A stretch of DNA of 64,000 nucleotides from NCBI RefSeq assembly GCF_003693265.1, contig NZ_RDRE01000006.1, positions 62,001 through 126,000 on the forward strand. The letters are read 5' to 3'. Shown piece by piece: positions 62,882 through 64,000 of the stretch. The notes beneath the pieces were generated by a model. It made no database searches and was not told where the DNA came from. It saw only the letters and a list, made by a program, of their open reading frames with translations. Position 1 is the first letter of the stretch. Each line of letters begins with the position of its first letter. A program made the translations under genes and the position numbers. The stretch comes from Corynebacterium gottingense. Lineage in GTDB: Bacteria > Actinomycetota > Actinomycetes > Mycobacteriales > Mycobacteriaceae.

Positions 62882-63874
62882 CTAGGCTCCTTGGATCAGG
62901 CGGACGATGGCGGTGGTGACGGCACCGGGTGCGTCGAGCGGAGGCATGTGCCCGGAGTCCGGCAACACCTGCATGTACGCGCGCGGCCAGATCTCGTGCA
63001 ACTTCTCCGACTGGGTGACGGGGGTGACGTCATCACGGTCTCCCACCAGGATATACCCAGGGATCTCAGAAAGGACTATACCTGCTTGCAGCTCGGAGTG
63101 AGAAAGCAGATCCTGGAAGTAGCCGGCGTAGGTCTCCAGGGGTGTTTCGCGGATCATGGCAGCGTGGAAGTCCACGATGTCGTACGGCATCGGCCGGAAG
63201 TAGAACGCCAGCGCCAGGACGGGCGAGATGGTGTCCGTGACGATCTCGCGCACACCCTCGGCAAACCTCGGCGTGTAGCGCACTGCCTTCTCCAGCACCC
63301 CGCCGATCGGCCCCGCGAGCACCTGCGGTAGGCCCTGCATGGTGAACGGCTCGACGGCGCTGGACACCTGCACACTGCCGGCCCAGGTGAACTCGTCCGC
63401 GTAGCGGCGCATCATGGACAGCGACACCGGCCCGCCCAGCGAGTGCCCCACCACGATCACGGGGCCGGTGGCGCCGCGCTCGCGGAGGACGGCGACGCAG
63501 GCGTCGGCGGCGTGGTCGATGGTCAGGGCTTCGGGTGCCGCGGTCGCGTTCTGCCCGTGGCCGGGCAGGTCCACGAGGAGCTGGCGCACCTCGGGGCACC
63601 GCTCGCGCACGTCCCGGACCTGCATGTAAAAGGTCTCCGCGGAGATATTGAAGCCGTGGACGTAGATGACGGTGGGCGCCGCGGGGTCGGTCGGGCCGAC
63701 TTCGTACCAGTGGACGCGGGGGTGGTGGGCGGTGGCGTCGATAAGCGTGGTGCCCGAGCGCTCGTAGCTGAGGCCGAAGGTGCCGTCGGCATCGTGCAGC
63801 TTGGCGCGCGTGTCCAGCAGGTTGCGGCGCGCGGCGGGCGTGAGGGTGCGAAGGTACGCGAGCGGATGCAGCAT
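62882..63874 (-). CDS. Alpha/beta hydrolase
   Basis: The 330-residue protein contains IYVHGFNISAETFYMQ (oxyanion hole, about 69-85), the nucleophile elbow VVGHSLGGPVSLS near 142, and the catalytic histidine in LPDSGHMPPLDAP near 308, with Asp in VGDRDDVTPV near 278. The lid region (about 170-245) is typical of lipase or esterase types. No signal peptide is visible, so it is probably cytosolic. Substrate unknown. An exact dispersed motif at 63734 encodes TTLIDATAHH near the N-terminus. Confidence 0.88.
   Translation of the reverse strand: MLHPLAYLRTLTPAARRNLLDTRAKLHDADGTFGLSYERSGTTLIDATAHHPRVHWYEVGPTDPAAPTVIYVHGFNISAETFYMQVRDVRERCPEVRQLLVDLPGHGQNATAAPEALTIDHAADACVAVLRERGATGPVIVVGHSLGGPVSLSMMRRYADEFTWAGSVQVSSAVEPFTMQGLPQVLAGPIGGVLEKAVRYTPRFAEGVREIVTDTISPVLALAFYFRPMPYDIVDFHAAMIRETPLETYAGYFQDLLSHSELQAGIVLSEIPGYILVGDRDDVTPVTQSEKLHEIWPRAYMQVLPDSGHMPPLDAPGAVTTAIVRLIQGA
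63734..63746 (+). repeat. Dispersed motif, exact, in hydrolase gene
   Basis: Exact 13-mer preceded by GGT; read on the gene strand as TLIDAT. Confidence 0.85.
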
Positions 63875-63896
63875 ATTTACACCTTATTATGAGGGT

Positions 63897-64000
63897 ATGG
63901 AACTCTCACAACGCCTCAATCTTGGGGACTTGGGCAAGCTTATCGACGCCCCCTCGACCGACTCCCCCACCGAACCCGAGGACACCGACGCGTTCTCCCG
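63897..64000 (+). CDS. Start of an unrecognised gene, partial
   Basis: The ATG at 63897 opens a frame continuing past the window: MELSQRLNLGDLGKLIDAPS, then an acidic, Pro/Thr/Asp-rich stretch. An exact dispersed motif (63938) encodes KLIDAPS. It is divergent from the hydrolase with 22 bp between. TTATTAT lies about 8 bp upstream and no Shine-Dalgarno sequence is seen, so it may be leaderless. Too short to name. Confidence 0.5.
   Translation, partial: MELSQRLNLGDLGKLIDAPSTDSPTEPEDTDAFS
63938..63950 (-). repeat. Dispersed motif, exact, in last gene
   Basis: GCTTATCGACGCC followed by CCC, read as KLIDAPS; inverted relative to the copy 200 bp upstream. Confidence 0.85.

Overview
The window is a stretch of Corynebacterium chromosome. 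It has high GC content and many GTG/TTG or apparently leaderless starts. The core gene order ctaF-ctaC-ltsA, ilvE-pepA/B, aceF (historically sucB)-lipB-lipA, glnA1, glnE-glnA2 and aceE matches, from memory, the C. glutamicum order. Base composition is higher than in C. glutamicum, and a complete gcvPTH operon sits between aceF and lipB, so this is another, more GC-rich species.

Layout. 1-3.7 kb holds the cytochrome oxidase genes ctaF/ctaC (minus) and divergent ltsA (asnB). 3.75-6.1 kb is an accessory island: a tandem array of about 68-bp units carrying the palindrome GGAGCTAGCTCC, split by an intact 1646-bp IS481-like element. 6.1-13.3 kb has an S41 peptidase, an Excalibur protein, an A-type Fe-S carrier, an orphan CobT-like protein, ilvE and a leucyl aminopeptidase. 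13.4-22 kb is a lipoate block: aceF (three lipoyl domains), gcvP, gcvT, gcvH, lipB and lipA, so lipoate synthesis lies beside lipoyl-carrying enzymes. 22-26.3 kb holds a DUF4191 protein, a ThrE-type exporter, an RDD protein and glnA1. 26.3-36 kb is more accessory: a broken AhpD-like gene, two META-domain secreted paralogues flanking an XRE/DUF2178 pair, a CPBP protease, a TDT transporter, a PanE-like reductase, an HNH/DUF222 protein, GH25, NUDIX and a trypsin-like protease. 36-44 kb has thrC, an MFS transporter, glnE and glnA2. 44-58 kb has CYTH-CHAD, a degenerate GHMP kinase, an RNB nuclease, the RNase P RNA, RNase HI-phosphatase, Nif3, HAD, LMW-PTP, SURF1, an alcohol dehydrogenase and an unusual exonuclease-BRCT-membrane protein. 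The last part has tRNA-Val(TAC), a DUF3052 protein, aceE, a secreted YPDG-repeat protein, an alpha/beta hydrolase and the start of an unknown gene.

The most striking signal is not a gene. A short motif, GGCGTCGATAAGC (core GTCGATAAGC), occurs in both orientations inside genes and between them. I count 16 exact core copies, 4 with C for T at the wobble base, and about ten more with other changes at the two central bases. By composition about 0.1 exact copies are expected. It often falls in protein linkers or chain ends (as GVDK, LIDA or ASIS), sometimes forcing the rare codon ATA, and it is absent from the insertion sequence. It behaves like a DNA uptake sequence or another genome-wide recognition site. 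I know of no such description for corynebacteria.
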